64,000 nt of DNA. Origin: Hyphococcus sp. Its GTDB lineage: Bacteria; Pseudomonadota; Alphaproteobacteria; Caulobacterales; Parvularculaceae. The translations under genes were made by a program, and so were the position numbers. The notes below the pieces were generated by a model. That model saw only the letters and a list, made by a program, of their open reading frames with translations. It searched no databases and was not told the DNA's origin. The DNA lies in assembly GCA_028284345.1 (NCBI GenBank), contig JANQRY010000006.1, forward strand, positions 641,513-705,512. The letters are read 5' to 3'. Below, piece by piece: positions 1 to 9,396 of this stretch; position 1 is the first letter of the stretch; each line of letters begins with the position of its first letter.

Positions 1-1733
1 CGGACGCGGGCCGCGAGATAGGTCGACCAGGGGAATTTCGCCCCGCCCCAAGTGGGAATGCGCGGGGATTCATGGATCGTGCGCGTGCAGATCGCGTCCG
101 TTCCCGTCACCCGTTCAAGGCGCAGGGTTTCGCCGGCGAAGTAAAACGCGTTGCCGATTTCAAGGCTTTCGAAAAACCACTCCTCCATCTCGCCGAGCTT
201 GCGCCCCGGCCCGCGTTTTCGTTTGGCGGACACGAGCCGCACATTGAGCGCCGGCGCCTCGACAATCGTGCCGACATTCATGCGATAGGCTTGCGCTGCG
301 CGCTTGTCGCGAATGCGATGGAGACCGTCACCGGTTTTGACGATTCTACGGTAGCGTTCATAGCGTTTCAGCGCGTAACCGCCGGTGGCGGCGAAATCGA
401 GCACGTCGTCAAATGCCTTGCGCGGCAGATCAGCGTATGGACTTGCAGAGCGGACCTCTTCGTAGAGATCGTCCGCGTTAAACGGGGCCGAGCATGCGAC
501 GCCGATCATGTGCTGCGCCAACACGTCGAGCGTTCCCTTGCGCGTGGCTTCGCCGTCGAGAACGCCCTCCTCTATGGCCTCCCTCGCCGCGATGCATTCG
601 AGCACTTCCATGCGGTTCGCCGGCGCCATCAGCGCGCGGGAGGGTTCCGTCATGCGGTGATTGGCGCGGCCGATGCGCTGGGTCAGGCGCGAGACGCCCT
701 TGGGCGCGCCCATCTGGATCACAAGGTCAACGTCGCCCCAGTCAATGCCGAGATCGAGGGTCGAGGTGCAGACAACGGCGCGCAAGCGCCCGCTCGCCAT
801 GGCCGCTTCAACCTTGCGCCGCTGGGCCACTTCAAGGCTGCCGTGATGGAGCGCGATGGGCAGGTTGTCGTCGTTCAATCGCCACAGGGCGGAAAACGTC
901 GCTTCCGCCTGGCTGCGTGTGTTTACAAAGACAAGACAGAGATTGTTGTCCCTGATCTGTCGGTAAACCTCTTCGAAGGAATGACGTCCCGAATGACCGG
1001 ACCACGGAATGCGTTCCTCCGAATAAAGAACATCGACCTCAGGCTTTGCCCCCGATTTGCCGCGAATGAGTTTTGCGGATTTGGCGCCGGCGACATGTTG
1101 CGGCGTCAAATAGTCGATCAGGGGCCGCGCGTCGGCAACCGTTGCCGACAGTCCCGCAAGGCGCAGCTTCGGCGCCAGCGCACGCAGCCGCGCAATGGCG
1201 AGGGACAAAAGGTGCCCGCGTTTGTTCGGGATGAGCGCGTGCAGTTCATCGAGAATAAGCCGTTCAAGGCCCGCGAAATATTTCTCGGCGCCGTCCTGCG
1301 CGATGAGCAGCGACAGGCTCTCCGGCGTCGTCAGCAGCATGTCCGGCGGCAGGAACTTCTGGCGCTGCCGCCGCGACGGCGGCGTGTCGCCGGTGCGGGT
1401 TTCCACCGTGATATCGAGGCCCATCTCGTCGATCGGCGTTTTAAGGTTTCGCGCAATGTCCACCGCCAGCGCCTTAAGTGGCGAGATATAAAGCGTGTGC
1501 AGGCGCCCCTCCCGCGGTCGTTTGCGCTCCGCCAACGCCACAAGGCTCGGCAGGAAACCGGCCAGGGTCTTGCCGCCGCCGGTCGGCGCAATGAGGAGAT
1601 GAGACAGGCCCGCCCCGTCGGCCTCAAGGCAATCAAGCTGATGAGGCCGCGGCCGCCAGCCGCGCGCCGCAAACCAGTCCGCAAAATGCGGCGGCAGGCT
1701 CGTAGCATCGATAAGTGAGGCGGCGTCATCCAC
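1..1733 (-). CDS. Lhr-type (ligase-associated) DEXH-box helicase, 3' end cut by the window edge
   Basis: Superfamily 2 DNA helicase, probably for DNA repair. Read on the minus strand, the frame stays open to base 1. It shows a Walker A motif (APTGGGKT, about 1562-1592), a DEAH-like box (LDELH), motif III (GLSAT), TSTLDLGIDWGDVD and QRIGRANHRM, in the order of Lhr-family helicases. The last visible residues, WGGAKFPWSTYLAARV, match the Lhr core after the helicase domains, so a C-terminal part is missing from the window. The start is uncertain: no ATG fits upstream of the conserved N-terminus, and a GTG at 1731-1733 is the best choice. In other bacteria this subfamily often sits beside an ATP-dependent DNA ligase and an MBL exonuclease; those would lie to the left. 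Confidence 0.85.
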   Translation of the reverse strand, partial: MDDAASLIDATSLPPHFADWFAARGWRPRPHQLDCLEADGAGLSHLLIAPTGGGKTLAGFLPSLVALAERKRPREGRLHTLYISPLKALAVDIARNLKTPIDEMGLDITVETRTGDTPPSRRQRQKFLPPDMLLTTPESLSLLIAQDGAEKYFAGLERLILDELHALIPNKRGHLLSLAIARLRALAPKLRLAGLSATVADARPLIDYLTPQHVAGAKSAKLIRGKSGAKPEVDVLYSEERIPWSGHSGRHSFEEVYRQIRDNNLCLVFVNTRSQAEATFSALWRLNDDNLPIALHHGSLEVAQRRKVEAAMASGRLRAVVCTSTLDLGIDWGDVDLVIQMGAPKGVSRLTQRIGRANHRMTEPSRALMAPANRMEVLECIAAREAIEEGVLDGEATRKGTLDVLAQHMIGVACSAPFNADDLYEEVRSASPYADLPRKAFDDVLDFAATGGYALKRYERYRRIVKTGDGLHRIRDKRAAQAYRMNVGTIVEAPALNVRLVSAKRKRGPGRKLGEMEEWFFESLEIGNAFYFAGETLRLERVTGTDAICTRTIHESPRIPTWGGAKFPWSTYLAARV

Positions 1734-1792
1734 AACGGCCGATTGACGCCACTCGCAGTCCCCGACGTCAAGACACCGGCGCGCGAATTTCG

Positions 1793-3730
1793 CTAGTTGT
1801 CGGAAACGCCGATGTTTTCCGTCACAAATCGATCAAGCGCGCGCAGCGTCTCCAGCCGGGTATCGCTCGTCGAAAGCCAGTGATCGCCGCCCTCCAGCTT
1901 GAGCAGCGTGACGTCTTTTCCGGCATTTTTTAGCGCTCGCTCCATAAGCAAGCTTTGTCGGAAAGGAACGACCGTATCGTCATTTCCATGAATCAGGAGA
2001 ACCGGCGCCTGGAACGCATCCGCATGTTCCGAGGGCGAAATGGATTTCAGAAACGGTCGTTCTTTTCTCAGATCGCCGATACGTTTCGACCAGTAACTTA
2101 CTGCCCAGCTATCGCCGCCATGGTCACGCCGTTCGTCAATCAACATACGGGGCAAATCAGAAACGGGGGCAAACGCGGCGACGCACTTGTAGAGCTCCGG
2201 CGTGAAGGCGCCGCCGGCAAGCGCGGAATACCCGCCATAGCTGGCGCCGATAATACAGATGCGCTCAGGATCAGCGATCCCGCCCCGGACGAGCGCGTCG
2301 ACGGCGTCCGTAACGTCGTGTTGCATTACGCCGCGCCCCCATTGCCCGTGCCCAGCCTGTTCATATGCAGCGCCGAATCCGTCCGAACCGCGAAAATTCG
2401 GTTGCATGACAGCGTATCCTCGATTGGCGAAGTATTGCGCCATCCAGTCAAAGCCAATCGCGTCGTAGGCCTCCGGCCCGCCATGGGGCATGATGATCGT
2501 CGGGCGCTGCTGCGTCATGTCCGCGCCGGGCGGCAAGGTCAGAATAGACGGAATTGTCTCACCGTCGCGCGCCTTGAATTCGATCGTGAAGACTTCGCCG
2601 ACTTCCCCGTCCGGAACGTCTGCATATGCCCTGGCGACTCGGTCAAGCGATCGCCGCCCATAATCAAAAACATGAAAAGCAGGCGATTGTTCGCCTCCGG
2701 CCACATACAGGACCATGCGCTGAAAATCATCGGATATATCATCGATAGAGATCGCTGCCGACGGAAACAGCGGTTGTACCAATGCAACAGGATCAAAATC
2801 CGGACGCCCGAGAAACTCATATGACGGGATCATGCCAGAATATTCAACGCCATAGACAACGCGATTGATGTTCTGCAGCAAGCGTTCAACATCCGCGTCC
2901 TCGCGGGCGAAGAGGGGTTTCGAAAACGATCCGTCAAAGGACATCTCAACGATTGCGTTGCGATCTGTGTCAGCAATGTCCGTGGAGACCAGCAACGCCG
3001 TCTTGTCAGGCGTAACACCGAGCAGCGACCGCCTCGGGATTTCCACTTTTTCCTCGAAAATTTTTTTTCGGGAGCCCCCTTTATAGGACCAGATCGAATA
3101 CGTGTTTGTCCTATCGTCAAAATCTTCGCGCGCAATGACGTCGCCATTATCATCGACCAACCAGTCGACCGTATGTCTCGTTCCTTTTGCGTGAACGCGC
3201 GCGTGGCCCCGTTTCAAATCGACCCTGAGCAAATGGTAGTCTGGATCTGACGAAGCCAGACCGACATAAGCGGGAATGAACACCGTGTTTTCGCCGGCGA
3301 GCCTGCCGACAATTTTACCAAGCCCGGTTTGCGCCGGAAAAAGGTCAACGCCGGAGCGCATAAGCTGTGAAATTTTGTCGGTTTCCAGATTCCAGGAAAA
3401 CGCCGCTGAATACTCAAATTCGCCTCTAAAACCGAATATCTTCGTTGTTTCCGACGCCCGGAGTATCGCGTATTCATCGGAAAGAAAGTATACTGATCGG
3501 GTCTTGACGCCCCCCGTAGAAACAGCATCGGTAATCCGTTGCTCGTCATAATCAAAGACCATCGCGTACTCGGTATCATCGCGATGACCGAGAACTGCGA
3601 CACGCGTTCCGCCGGGGGACAAGGCAACGGACCGATAGCTCGGCAACTTGCCGTAAGCTTCGATGGGCGGCTTCGCAAATCCCGGCGTTGCTGCGACGAA
3701 CAAAATGACTGTTACAATAAAGCGAAGCAT
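1793..3730 (-). CDS. Secreted S9-family prolyl oligopeptidase-like peptidase
   Basis: Serine peptidase of family S9 (alpha/beta hydrolase), 645 aa. An N-terminal signal peptide (about residues 1-19, ending PGFA) predicts export. A beta-propeller-like region of about 350 residues is followed by the hydrolase domain. The catalytic triad is visible: Ser497 in GASYGG, Asp near 585 in HGNDDTVVP and His617 in GGDHW. An ATG 63 bases further upstream is in frame, but 3730 gives a proper signal peptide and has a GGGGG element just upstream. It lies 60 bases upstream of the helicase gene on the same strand. The natural substrate is unknown; dipeptidyl or acylaminoacyl peptidase activity is typical of the family. 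Confidence 0.87.
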   Translation of the reverse strand: MLRFIVTVILFVAATPGFAKPPIEAYGKLPSYRSVALSPGGTRVAVLGHRDDTEYAMVFDYDEQRITDAVSTGGVKTRSVYFLSDEYAILRASETTKIFGFRGEFEYSAAFSWNLETDKISQLMRSGVDLFPAQTGLGKIVGRLAGENTVFIPAYVGLASSDPDYHLLRVDLKRGHARVHAKGTRHTVDWLVDDNGDVIAREDFDDRTNTYSIWSYKGGSRKKIFEEKVEIPRRSLLGVTPDKTALLVSTDIADTDRNAIVEMSFDGSFSKPLFAREDADVERLLQNINRVVYGVEYSGMIPSYEFLGRPDFDPVALVQPLFPSAAISIDDISDDFQRMVLYVAGGEQSPAFHVFDYGRRSLDRVARAYADVPDGEVGEVFTIEFKARDGETIPSILTLPPGADMTQQRPTIIMPHGGPEAYDAIGFDWMAQYFANRGYAVMQPNFRGSDGFGAAYEQAGHGQWGRGVMQHDVTDAVDALVRGGIADPERICIIGASYGGYSALAGGAFTPELYKCVAAFAPVSDLPRMLIDERRDHGGDSWAVSYWSKRIGDLRKERPFLKSISPSEHADAFQAPVLLIHGNDDTVVPFRQSLLMERALKNAGKDVTLLKLEGGDHWLSTSDTRLETLRALDRFVTENIGVSDN

Positions 3731-3958
3731 TCGCGACCCCCGAGATTTCTTCCATGTGTAATAACATGGACGGAACTTCGCAACAAAACGCATTTTTACA
3801 TCGCGTGCTGGGCTATTCGTTGATGAGGGTTTCGATGGCGGGCTGCGCTACGTCGGCGGCCATCCCTAATTATATCGTCTCCGACCTTTCGAAAGACAGG
3901 GACAAAGCGCGGCAAAACCCTTAAAACCCCGCGACCCGCAACGCTTGAGACATTGCCC

Positions 3959-5287
3959 ATGGCCGCAACGCAAAGCGCCGTCGCTGGCGCCAAATGGTCT
4001 TCGCAATTCGCCTTCCTGATGGCCGCCATTGGCGCGGCCGTCGGCCTCGGCAATCTGTGGCGGTTTCCGTTTCAGGCCGGACAGAACGGCGGATCGGCCT
4101 TTGTTTTTGTGTACCTGATATGCGTTGTCCTGATCGCCGCGCCGATCCTGATTGCGGAGGTCGCCGTCGGCAGGAACCAGCGCAGGTCCGCCGTCGGGTC
4201 GCCCGCGGCGCTGGCGCGCTCTCTCGGCAAGACGCAAGGCTGGGGCGCCATCGGTCTTGTCGGAATTGTTGCGAGCTTCCTCGTGTTGACGACCTACAGC
4301 GTCATCGCCGGACAGATCATGGCGTTTTCACTCATGGCGTTCCTCGGCGAATTCGGCGACCGCGCGCCGGGCGCCGCGCTCAGCCTTTATGACGGCCCGG
4401 GCTGGACGGTTTTCTGGTTCTCGCTGTTTCTCCTGATGAACATTGTCATTGTCGCGCGCGATCTGCGCCGCGGCATTGAGCGCGTGGTGACCCTCCTGAT
4501 GCCGCTCTTTTTCATCCTCATCATCGCGCTCGCCTTTTACGCGCTGACCATCGGCGATGCGGGCGCCGCATTCGCTTATCTTTTTTCGCCGCGCTTTGAC
4601 GAGCTTTCCCCGCAAATTGCGCTGGCCGCCATGGGACAGGCGTTTTACTCCCTCGCCGTCGGCGCCGGCGCCATGATCACCTACGGCGCCTATCTTGATG
4701 CCAAGGAAAACATCGCCGGCAGCGCCGGCCTGATCGCCGGCGCGGACACGCTCGTTGCGTTGACGTCGGGCCTGATGATCTTCCCGGTGGTGTTCGCCTT
4801 CGCCCTCGATCCCGCCGCGGGCATGGGGCTCATCTTCAACGCCTTGCCGAATGTGTTCTCGGGCATGCCCGCGGGCGCCTTCATCGGCGGCGTGTTCTTT
4901 TTCCTCGCCTTTATCGCCGCGCTGACATCGTCAGTGAGTATGCTGTTCGTCAGCACGGTGCTCGCCTGCGAATGGCTTGGCTGGGGCCGCGCCGCGGCGA
5001 GCTGGATTATCGGCGGGGCAGCCTGGGCTATCGGTCTCGTCGGCGTTTTTGTATCGGGCATGGACCATACGATCGACTTCCTCGCCGGCAGCGTCTTTCT
5101 GCCCCTGAGCGCGCTGCTCTGCGCCATCTTTGTCGGCTGGGTCGTGCCGCGCACCGTCATGCGCGATGAACTTCATAACGCCGGCGACGGCGTCTTTTCA
5201 CTGTGGCGGTTTCTGGTGCGCTGGTTATGCCCGGTCGGCGTCGCGACCATCCTCGCCTTCGGCATTGTCGCGGAATTTAGCGGCTGA
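3959..5287 (+). CDS. Neurotransmitter:sodium symporter (NSS/SNF) family transporter
   Basis: Inner-membrane Na+-coupled importer of amino acids or related amines, LeuT fold, 442 aa. The diagnostic TM1 motif GLGNLWRFPF with the unwound substrate/Na+ site is near residues 30-40, and hydrophobic segments continue to the C-terminus (about 11-12 helices), as is normal for bacterial NSS proteins. The ATG at 3959 is preferred to an in-frame TTG six bases upstream. It is transcribed alone, convergent with the acyl-CoA dehydrogenase gene; the two stop codons are adjacent. The substrate cannot be read from the sequence. Confidence 0.9.
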   Translation: MAATQSAVAGAKWSSQFAFLMAAIGAAVGLGNLWRFPFQAGQNGGSAFVFVYLICVVLIAAPILIAEVAVGRNQRRSAVGSPAALARSLGKTQGWGAIGLVGIVASFLVLTTYSVIAGQIMAFSLMAFLGEFGDRAPGAALSLYDGPGWTVFWFSLFLLMNIVIVARDLRRGIERVVTLLMPLFFILIIALAFYALTIGDAGAAFAYLFSPRFDELSPQIALAAMGQAFYSLAVGAGAMITYGAYLDAKENIAGSAGLIAGADTLVALTSGLMIFPVVFAFALDPAAGMGLIFNALPNVFSGMPAGAFIGGVFFFLAFIAALTSSVSMLFVSTVLACEWLGWGRAAASWIIGGAAWAIGLVGVFVSGMDHTIDFLAGSVFLPLSALLCAIFVGWVVPRTVMRDELHNAGDGVFSLWRFLVRWLCPVGVATILAFGIVAEFSG

Positions 5288-6481
5288 CTACGTAAACGCC
5301 TGAAGGCCCGTCATTGCCCGCCCTAGGATCAGGGCGTGAATGTCGTGGGTGCCTTCATAGGTGTTGACGGTTTCGAGATTCATCGCGTGGCGCAGCACGT
5401 GATATTCGTCGGAAATGCCGTTGCCGCCGTGAATGTCCCGAGCAACGCGCGCAATCTCCAGCGCCTTGCCGCAATTGTTCCGCTTCATCAGCGAAATCGC
5501 CTCCGGCGCATAGGCGCCGCTGTCGAGCAAGCGTCCGAGTTGCAGCGATCCTTGCAAGCCGAGCGCAATCTCCGTCTGCATGTCGGCGAGCTTTTTCTGG
5601 ACGAGCTGCGTTCCGGCGATGGGCTTGCCGAAGACAACGCGGTCCATGGCGTAGTCCCGCGCCGCCATCCAGCAGAATTCCGCCGCGCCCATGGCGCCCC
5701 AGCTGATGCCGTAGCGGGCCTTGTTGAGACAGGAGAACGGCCCGCGCAGGCCCTTGACGTTCGGCAGCAGGTTCTCCGCCGGCACAACGGCGTCGTCGAG
5801 GGCGATTTCGCCGGTGGCCGACGCGCGCAAAGAGAGCTTGCCCTCGATTTTCGGCGTCTTGAACCCCTTCGTATCGCGATCAACGATAAAGCCGCGGATT
5901 TCCTCTTTGCCGTCATCATTGGCGAGCTTCGCCCATACGACCGCCAAGTCGCTGATGGGCGAATTGGTGATCCACATTTTCGAGCCGTTGAGCTTATAGC
6001 CCCCAGAAACTTTTTCGGCTTTCGTGCGCATGGCGCCGGGATCCGACCCGCCGTCGGATTCGGTCAAACCGAAACAGCCGACCCACTCGCCGCTCGCCAG
6101 TTTGGGGAGGTACTTTTTCTTCTGCTCCTCTGTCCCAAACGCCTCAATCGGATACATGACGAGGGAGGATTGCACCGACATGGCGGAGCGATAGCCGCTG
6201 TCGACCCGTTCAACCTCGCGCGCAATCAATCCGTAAGCCACATGACCCGCGCCGCCGCCGCCATAGACCTCGGCGACCGTCGCGCCGAGAAGGCCCTGCT
6301 CGCCCATCTCGGTCATGATCTCGCGGTCGAAGCGCTCCTCGCGGTTTGCGGTCAGGATGCGCGGCATCAGCTTGTCCTGCGCATAGCCGCGGGCCGCGTC
6401 ACGGATCATTTTTTCTTCGTCTGAGAGCTGCGTTTCAAGACTGAGCGGATCGGTCCAGTCGAACGTTTGGGTGGCGGTCAT
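5288..6481 (-). CDS. gcdH: Glutaryl-CoA dehydrogenase (acyl-CoA dehydrogenase family)
   Basis: FAD enzyme of 397 aa that oxidises and decarboxylates glutaryl-CoA to crotonyl-CoA in lysine/tryptophan catabolism. The FAD-binding stretch [15 protein letters not shown], the segment [13 protein letters not shown] and the C-terminal [16 protein letters not shown] (catalytic Glu376) are typical of glutaryl-CoA dehydrogenases rather than short-chain acyl-CoA dehydrogenases. The thiolase gene lies upstream on the same strand, separated by a palindromic repeat; a thiolase would act on acetoacetyl-CoA formed later in the same pathway. Another acyl-CoA dehydrogenase specificity remains possible. Confidence 0.88.
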   Translation of the reverse strand: MTATQTFDWTDPLSLETQLSDEEKMIRDAARGYAQDKLMPRILTANREERFDREIMTEMGEQGLLGATVAEVYGGGGAGHVAYGLIAREVERVDSGYRSAMSVQSSLVMYPIEAFGTEEQKKKYLPKLASGEWVGCFGLTESDGGSDPGAMRTKAEKVSGGYKLNGSKMWITNSPISDLAVVWAKLANDDGKEEIRGFIVDRDTKGFKTPKIEGKLSLRASATGEIALDDAVVPAENLLPNVKGLRGPFSCLNKARYGISWGAMGAAEFCWMAARDYAMDRVVFGKPIAGTQLVQKKLADMQTEIALGLQGSLQLGRLLDSGAYAPEAISLMKRNNCGKALEIARVARDIHGGNGISDEYHVLRHAMNLETVNTYEGTHDIHALILGRAMTGLQAFT

Positions 6482-6503
6482 CTCATTTCTTCTTTCGTAC
6501 GCA

Positions 6504-6627
6504 CATCCTTCGAGGCTCGCTTCGCTCGCACCTCAGGATGAGGGTTGCGTTTGTTGAGCGATCAAACCTTCAAACTTCAATGACCTCATCCTGAGGCGCC
6601 CGGACGAAGTCCGGGCCTCGAAGGATG
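6504..6627. repeat. Palindromic intergenic repeat pair
   Basis: Two arms face each other between the thiolase and gcdH genes: CATCCTTCGAGGC...CTCAGGATGAGG (6504-6543) and CCTCATCCTGAGGC...CCTCGAAGGATG (6584-6627). The arms are inverted copies of one another. This matches a dispersed repeat type seen between genes in many alphaproteobacteria. It could form a large hairpin and attenuate read-through from the thiolase gene. Confidence 0.75.
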
Positions 6628-6639
6628 GGACGCAATTCC

Positions 6640-7827
6640 TTACATCAACTCCAGCGCCACGGACGTGGCCTCGCCGCCGCCGATGCAGAGCGAGGCGACG
6701 CCTTTCTTGCCGCCGGTTTTCTGCAGCGCATTGATCAGGGTGCAAATGATGCGCGCGCCGGAAGCGCCGATGGGGTGGCCAAGGGCGATGGCGCCGCCAT
6801 GGATGTTGACTTTGTCAACGTCGAGCTTGTGTTCGCGAATAGCCGCCAGCGGCACCACGGAAAACGCTTCGTTGATTTCCCATAGGTCGACGTCGGACGC
6901 CGCCCAGCCCGCGCGCGCCAGCACTTTCGTAATGGACTCCACCGGCGCGGTCGTGAACCATTCCGGCGCCTGGGCATGGGTCGACATCGCGACGATGCGG
7001 GCGACAGGGTTCGCGCCCTTTTGCTCCGCCGTCGAGGCGCGCATGGCGACAAGGGCCGCCGCGCCATCGGAGATCGCCGAGGCGTTGCCGGCGGTCACCG
7101 TGCCGTCTTTTTCAAACGCCGCGCGCAGGTTCGGGATCTTCGCAGGATCGACGAGCCCCGGCTTTTCATCGTCTTCGACCGAGACCGCGCCTTTGCGAGT
7201 TTTGACTTCGACGGGCGTAATTTCGTCCTTGAAGGTCCCGTCCTTGATGGCGCCTTGTGCGCGCGTGACGGAGCGCACGGAATAGTCGTCCTGCTCCTCG
7301 CGGGAGAACTGCCATTCGCGGGCGCATTTTTCGGCAAAGACGCCCATGGCCTTGCCGCGATCATAGGCGTCTTCAAGACCGTCCAGCATCATGTGGTCGT
7401 AAACGGCGCCCTGCCCGAGCTTAATGCCGGCGCGGCCGGTGGGCAAAAGGTGCGGCGCGTTCGTCATCGATTCCATGCCGCCGGCGACAACGACGTCGTT
7501 GGTCCCGGCAAGGATCGATTCCGCCCCCTGCATCAACGCCTTCATCCCTGAGCCGCACATCTTGTTGATGGTGACGCATCCCGTCGACTGCGGTAGCCCC
7601 GCGCCCAAAGACGCCTGTCGGGCCGGCGCCTGTCCGAGGCCCGCCGGCAGGCAGCAGCCCATGATCACTTCATCAACGTCGTCTTTCTTGACGCCGCCGC
7701 GATTAAGGGCCGCCTCGATGGCGCGGGCGCCAAGATCCGGGCTTGGCACGCCGGCAAAGGCGCCAAGGAAATTGCCAATCGGCGTTCGCGCCGCGCCGGC
7801 GATGACGACGGGATCTTGCTGGGTCAT
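6640..7827 (-). CDS. Acetyl-CoA C-acetyltransferase (thiolase)
   Basis: Condenses or cleaves acetoacetyl-CoA/acetyl-CoA, 395 aa, full length for a biosynthetic-type thiolase. Visible catalytic residues are Cys91 (NKMCGSGMKA), His351 (ALGHPIGASGARI) and Cys381 (SLCIGGGEA). The glutaryl-CoA dehydrogenase gene downstream suggests a role in the lower glutarate/lysine route, where acetoacetyl-CoA is the last intermediate. A role in polyhydroxybutyrate or mevalonate-type synthesis cannot be excluded; no phaB or phaC is in the window. Confidence 0.92.
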   Translation of the reverse strand: MTQQDPVVIAGAARTPIGNFLGAFAGVPSPDLGARAIEAALNRGGVKKDDVDEVIMGCCLPAGLGQAPARQASLGAGLPQSTGCVTINKMCGSGMKALMQGAESILAGTNDVVVAGGMESMTNAPHLLPTGRAGIKLGQGAVYDHMMLDGLEDAYDRGKAMGVFAEKCAREWQFSREEQDDYSVRSVTRAQGAIKDGTFKDEITPVEVKTRKGAVSVEDDEKPGLVDPAKIPNLRAAFEKDGTVTAGNASAISDGAAALVAMRASTAEQKGANPVARIVAMSTHAQAPEWFTTAPVESITKVLARAGWAASDVDLWEINEAFSVVPLAAIREHKLDVDKVNIHGGAIALGHPIGASGARIICTLINALQKTGGKKGVASLCIGGGEATSVALELM

Positions 7828-7856
7828 GAAACGGTCTCCATTTTTTCGGGAATCCG

Positions 7857-8177
7857 TCAGACGGTCGGATTCATGGTTACATAAACTTCGGCGATTTTGC
7901 CGTCGCGTATTTTGTGAAACTCCGCGACAGTGAATTCATTCAGCCTGTAGGCAATATAGGCTTTGTCCGGCTCATATACATCTTGCAGCATATCGACGCC
8001 GCCAAAACTCTCCGCATATTGCCAGCAGGCGTCCAAAAACGCGTCGGCGCTGTCGAAACTGTCCTGCGGACTGCGGAATTTCAGATCGTCCTGCAAGAAC
8101 GCACGCGCTGCATCGCGGTCGCTCGCGGCCCACGCGTCATAGTATCTGCGGATGATATCTTTTGCGTTGGTCGACAT
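7857..8177 (-). CDS. SnoaL/NTF2-like fold small protein
   Basis: A 106-aa protein with the alpha+beta cone pattern of NTF2-like/SnoaL proteins: an N-terminal helix (IIRRYYDAWAASDRDAARAF), a central LKFRSP turn and a C-terminal strand (DGKIAEVYVTMNPT). Such proteins include ketosteroid isomerase-like and polyketide cyclase-like enzymes as well as non-catalytic binders; nothing fixes the function. The ATG at 8177 has AGGA close upstream, and a longer in-frame start would run into the leucine dehydrogenase gene. It lies between that gene and the thiolase gene, all on the minus strand. Confidence 0.75.
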   Translation of the reverse strand: MSTNAKDIIRRYYDAWAASDRDAARAFLQDDLKFRSPQDSFDSADAFLDACWQYAESFGGVDMLQDVYEPDKAYIAYRLNEFTVAEFHKIRDGKIAEVYVTMNPTV

Positions 8178-8190
8178 TCCTGCGGGTGGC

Positions 8191-9243
8191 TTACGCCGCC
8201 TTTCGGCCCCGCGCAATCACCTCCTGCGCGAGCTCATCCGCGACCGCGCCGGTCGGGCGGCCGTCCTGTTCGGCGCGCTGGAAGATTTCGCCCAGCGTAT
8301 CGCCGATCTTGTCGATACGCCGGGTCATTTCGTCATTCGACCACTGGCCCGTGATCTCAAGGCCGACGCTGATCACGCCGGCGGCGTTGATCACATAGTC
8401 GGGCGCATAGAGGACCCCGCGGGCGCGTAGCGCTTCGTCCATATCGGGCGTGCGAAGCTGGTTGTTGGCCGCGCCGGCGACAACTTTCGCCTGAAGCCGG
8501 TCAATCGTCTTCTCGTTGATCGACCCGCCGAGGGCGCAGGGGCTGAAAATATCCACATCCGCAGCGACGGCGTCCTCCGGCGCGACAATTTCCGCGCCGA
8601 ATCTCGATTTTGCTTCGTCGAGCGCCGGCGCATAGACATCGGCGACGACCAGCTTGCCGCCTTCTTCGTGAACGAGGCGGGCAAGCTCCATCCCCACCGC
8701 GCCGACGCCGAGAATGGAAACCCGCAAACCTTCCAGCGACGCCGCGCCGAAACGATGGCGCGCCGCCGCCTGCATGCCGCGCCAGACGCCATGGGCGGTA
8801 AACGGCGACGGATTGCCGCCGACGCCGTCCTTGCCAATGCCGGCGGCGTATTGCGTGACGGTCTGGATAAGTTCGATGTCGCGTTCGGTGACGCCGGAAT
8901 CCTCCGCCGTGTAATAGAGCCCGTCCATATGATCGACAGCGCGCCCGAAGGCCCGGATCATGTCGTCGGTTTTGTCTTTTTTCGGATCGGCGAAAATCAC
9001 CGCCTTGCCGCCGCCAAAGGGGATGCCGCCGAGCGCATTCTTGAACGTCATGCCGCGCGACAGCCGTTTGACGTCTTCGAGGCCGGCGTCGAAATCCCCA
9101 TAGGGGAAAATCCGGCAGCCGCCGCATCCCGGTCCGAGCGTCGCATCGTGAACAGCGATAATCGCGTTAAGGCCCGCCTCGTCGTCCTCGAAATGGACAA
9201 TCTTTTGCCAGCCGCTGACGGCGAGCTCGCGATGCTTCAACAT
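8191..9243 (-). CDS. ldh: Leucine dehydrogenase (Glu/Leu/Phe/Val dehydrogenase family)
   Basis: NAD-dependent oxidative deaminase of branched-chain amino acids, 350 aa. The glycine-rich substrate motif GGIPFGGGK places the catalytic lysine at residue 80 and a second lysine at 68 (GMTFK), the positions known for Bacillus leucine dehydrogenase. A Rossmann motif (GVGAVGMELA) lies near residue 180. It is divergent from an Lrp/AsnC regulator gene, with two inverted repeats in the 153-base gap, which fits leucine- or amino-acid-responsive control. Valine or phenylalanine preference cannot be excluded. Confidence 0.88.
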   Translation of the reverse strand: MLKHRELAVSGWQKIVHFEDDEAGLNAIIAVHDATLGPGCGGCRIFPYGDFDAGLEDVKRLSRGMTFKNALGGIPFGGGKAVIFADPKKDKTDDMIRAFGRAVDHMDGLYYTAEDSGVTERDIELIQTVTQYAAGIGKDGVGGNPSPFTAHGVWRGMQAAARHRFGAASLEGLRVSILGVGAVGMELARLVHEEGGKLVVADVYAPALDEAKSRFGAEIVAPEDAVAADVDIFSPCALGGSINEKTIDRLQAKVVAGAANNQLRTPDMDEALRARGVLYAPDYVINAAGVISVGLEITGQWSNDEMTRRIDKIGDTLGEIFQRAEQDGRPTGAVADELAQEVIARGRKAA

Positions 9244-9292
9244 AGGACGATCTCCGAACCGAACACTGCCACGGTCAATCCGCGTGGCGGGG

Positions 9293-9307
9293 GGTATAGC
9301 CGATACC
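9293..9307. promoter_or_regulatory. Inverted repeat GGTAT-N5-ATACC in the ldh/lrp gap
   Basis: Perfect 5-base arms around AGCCG, about 50 bases upstream of the leucine dehydrogenase start. With the dyad at 9351-9367 it may form an array of Lrp/AsnC binding sites. This is inference from position and symmetry. Confidence 0.4.
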
Positions 9308-9350
9308 GCGAAGCGCTATCGGTCAAAAGGGCGCCCAAAGCGGTTGACGC

Positions 9351-9367
9351 TTAGCAGATAATGCTAA
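9351..9367. promoter_or_regulatory. Probable Lrp/AsnC operator
   Basis: Perfect dyad TTAGCA-GATAA-TGCTAA, 29 bases before the regulator's ATG. A TTGACG hexamer just upstream (9344-9349) with an AT-rich stretch about 17 bases later suggests that the site overlaps the regulator's own promoter. Lrp/AsnC proteins bind 15-17 bp dyads of this form and are usually autoregulated. Confidence 0.6.
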
Positions 9368-9396
9368 ATAGTTGGATTATTCTTGGGAACTGACTC

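Noticed and set aside
72..1718. Long plus-strand open frame of 548 codons over the helicase region
   Set aside because: It is a shadow of the minus-strand helicase, whose frame carries all conserved motifs; the plus frame is arginine-rich with no recognisable domain.
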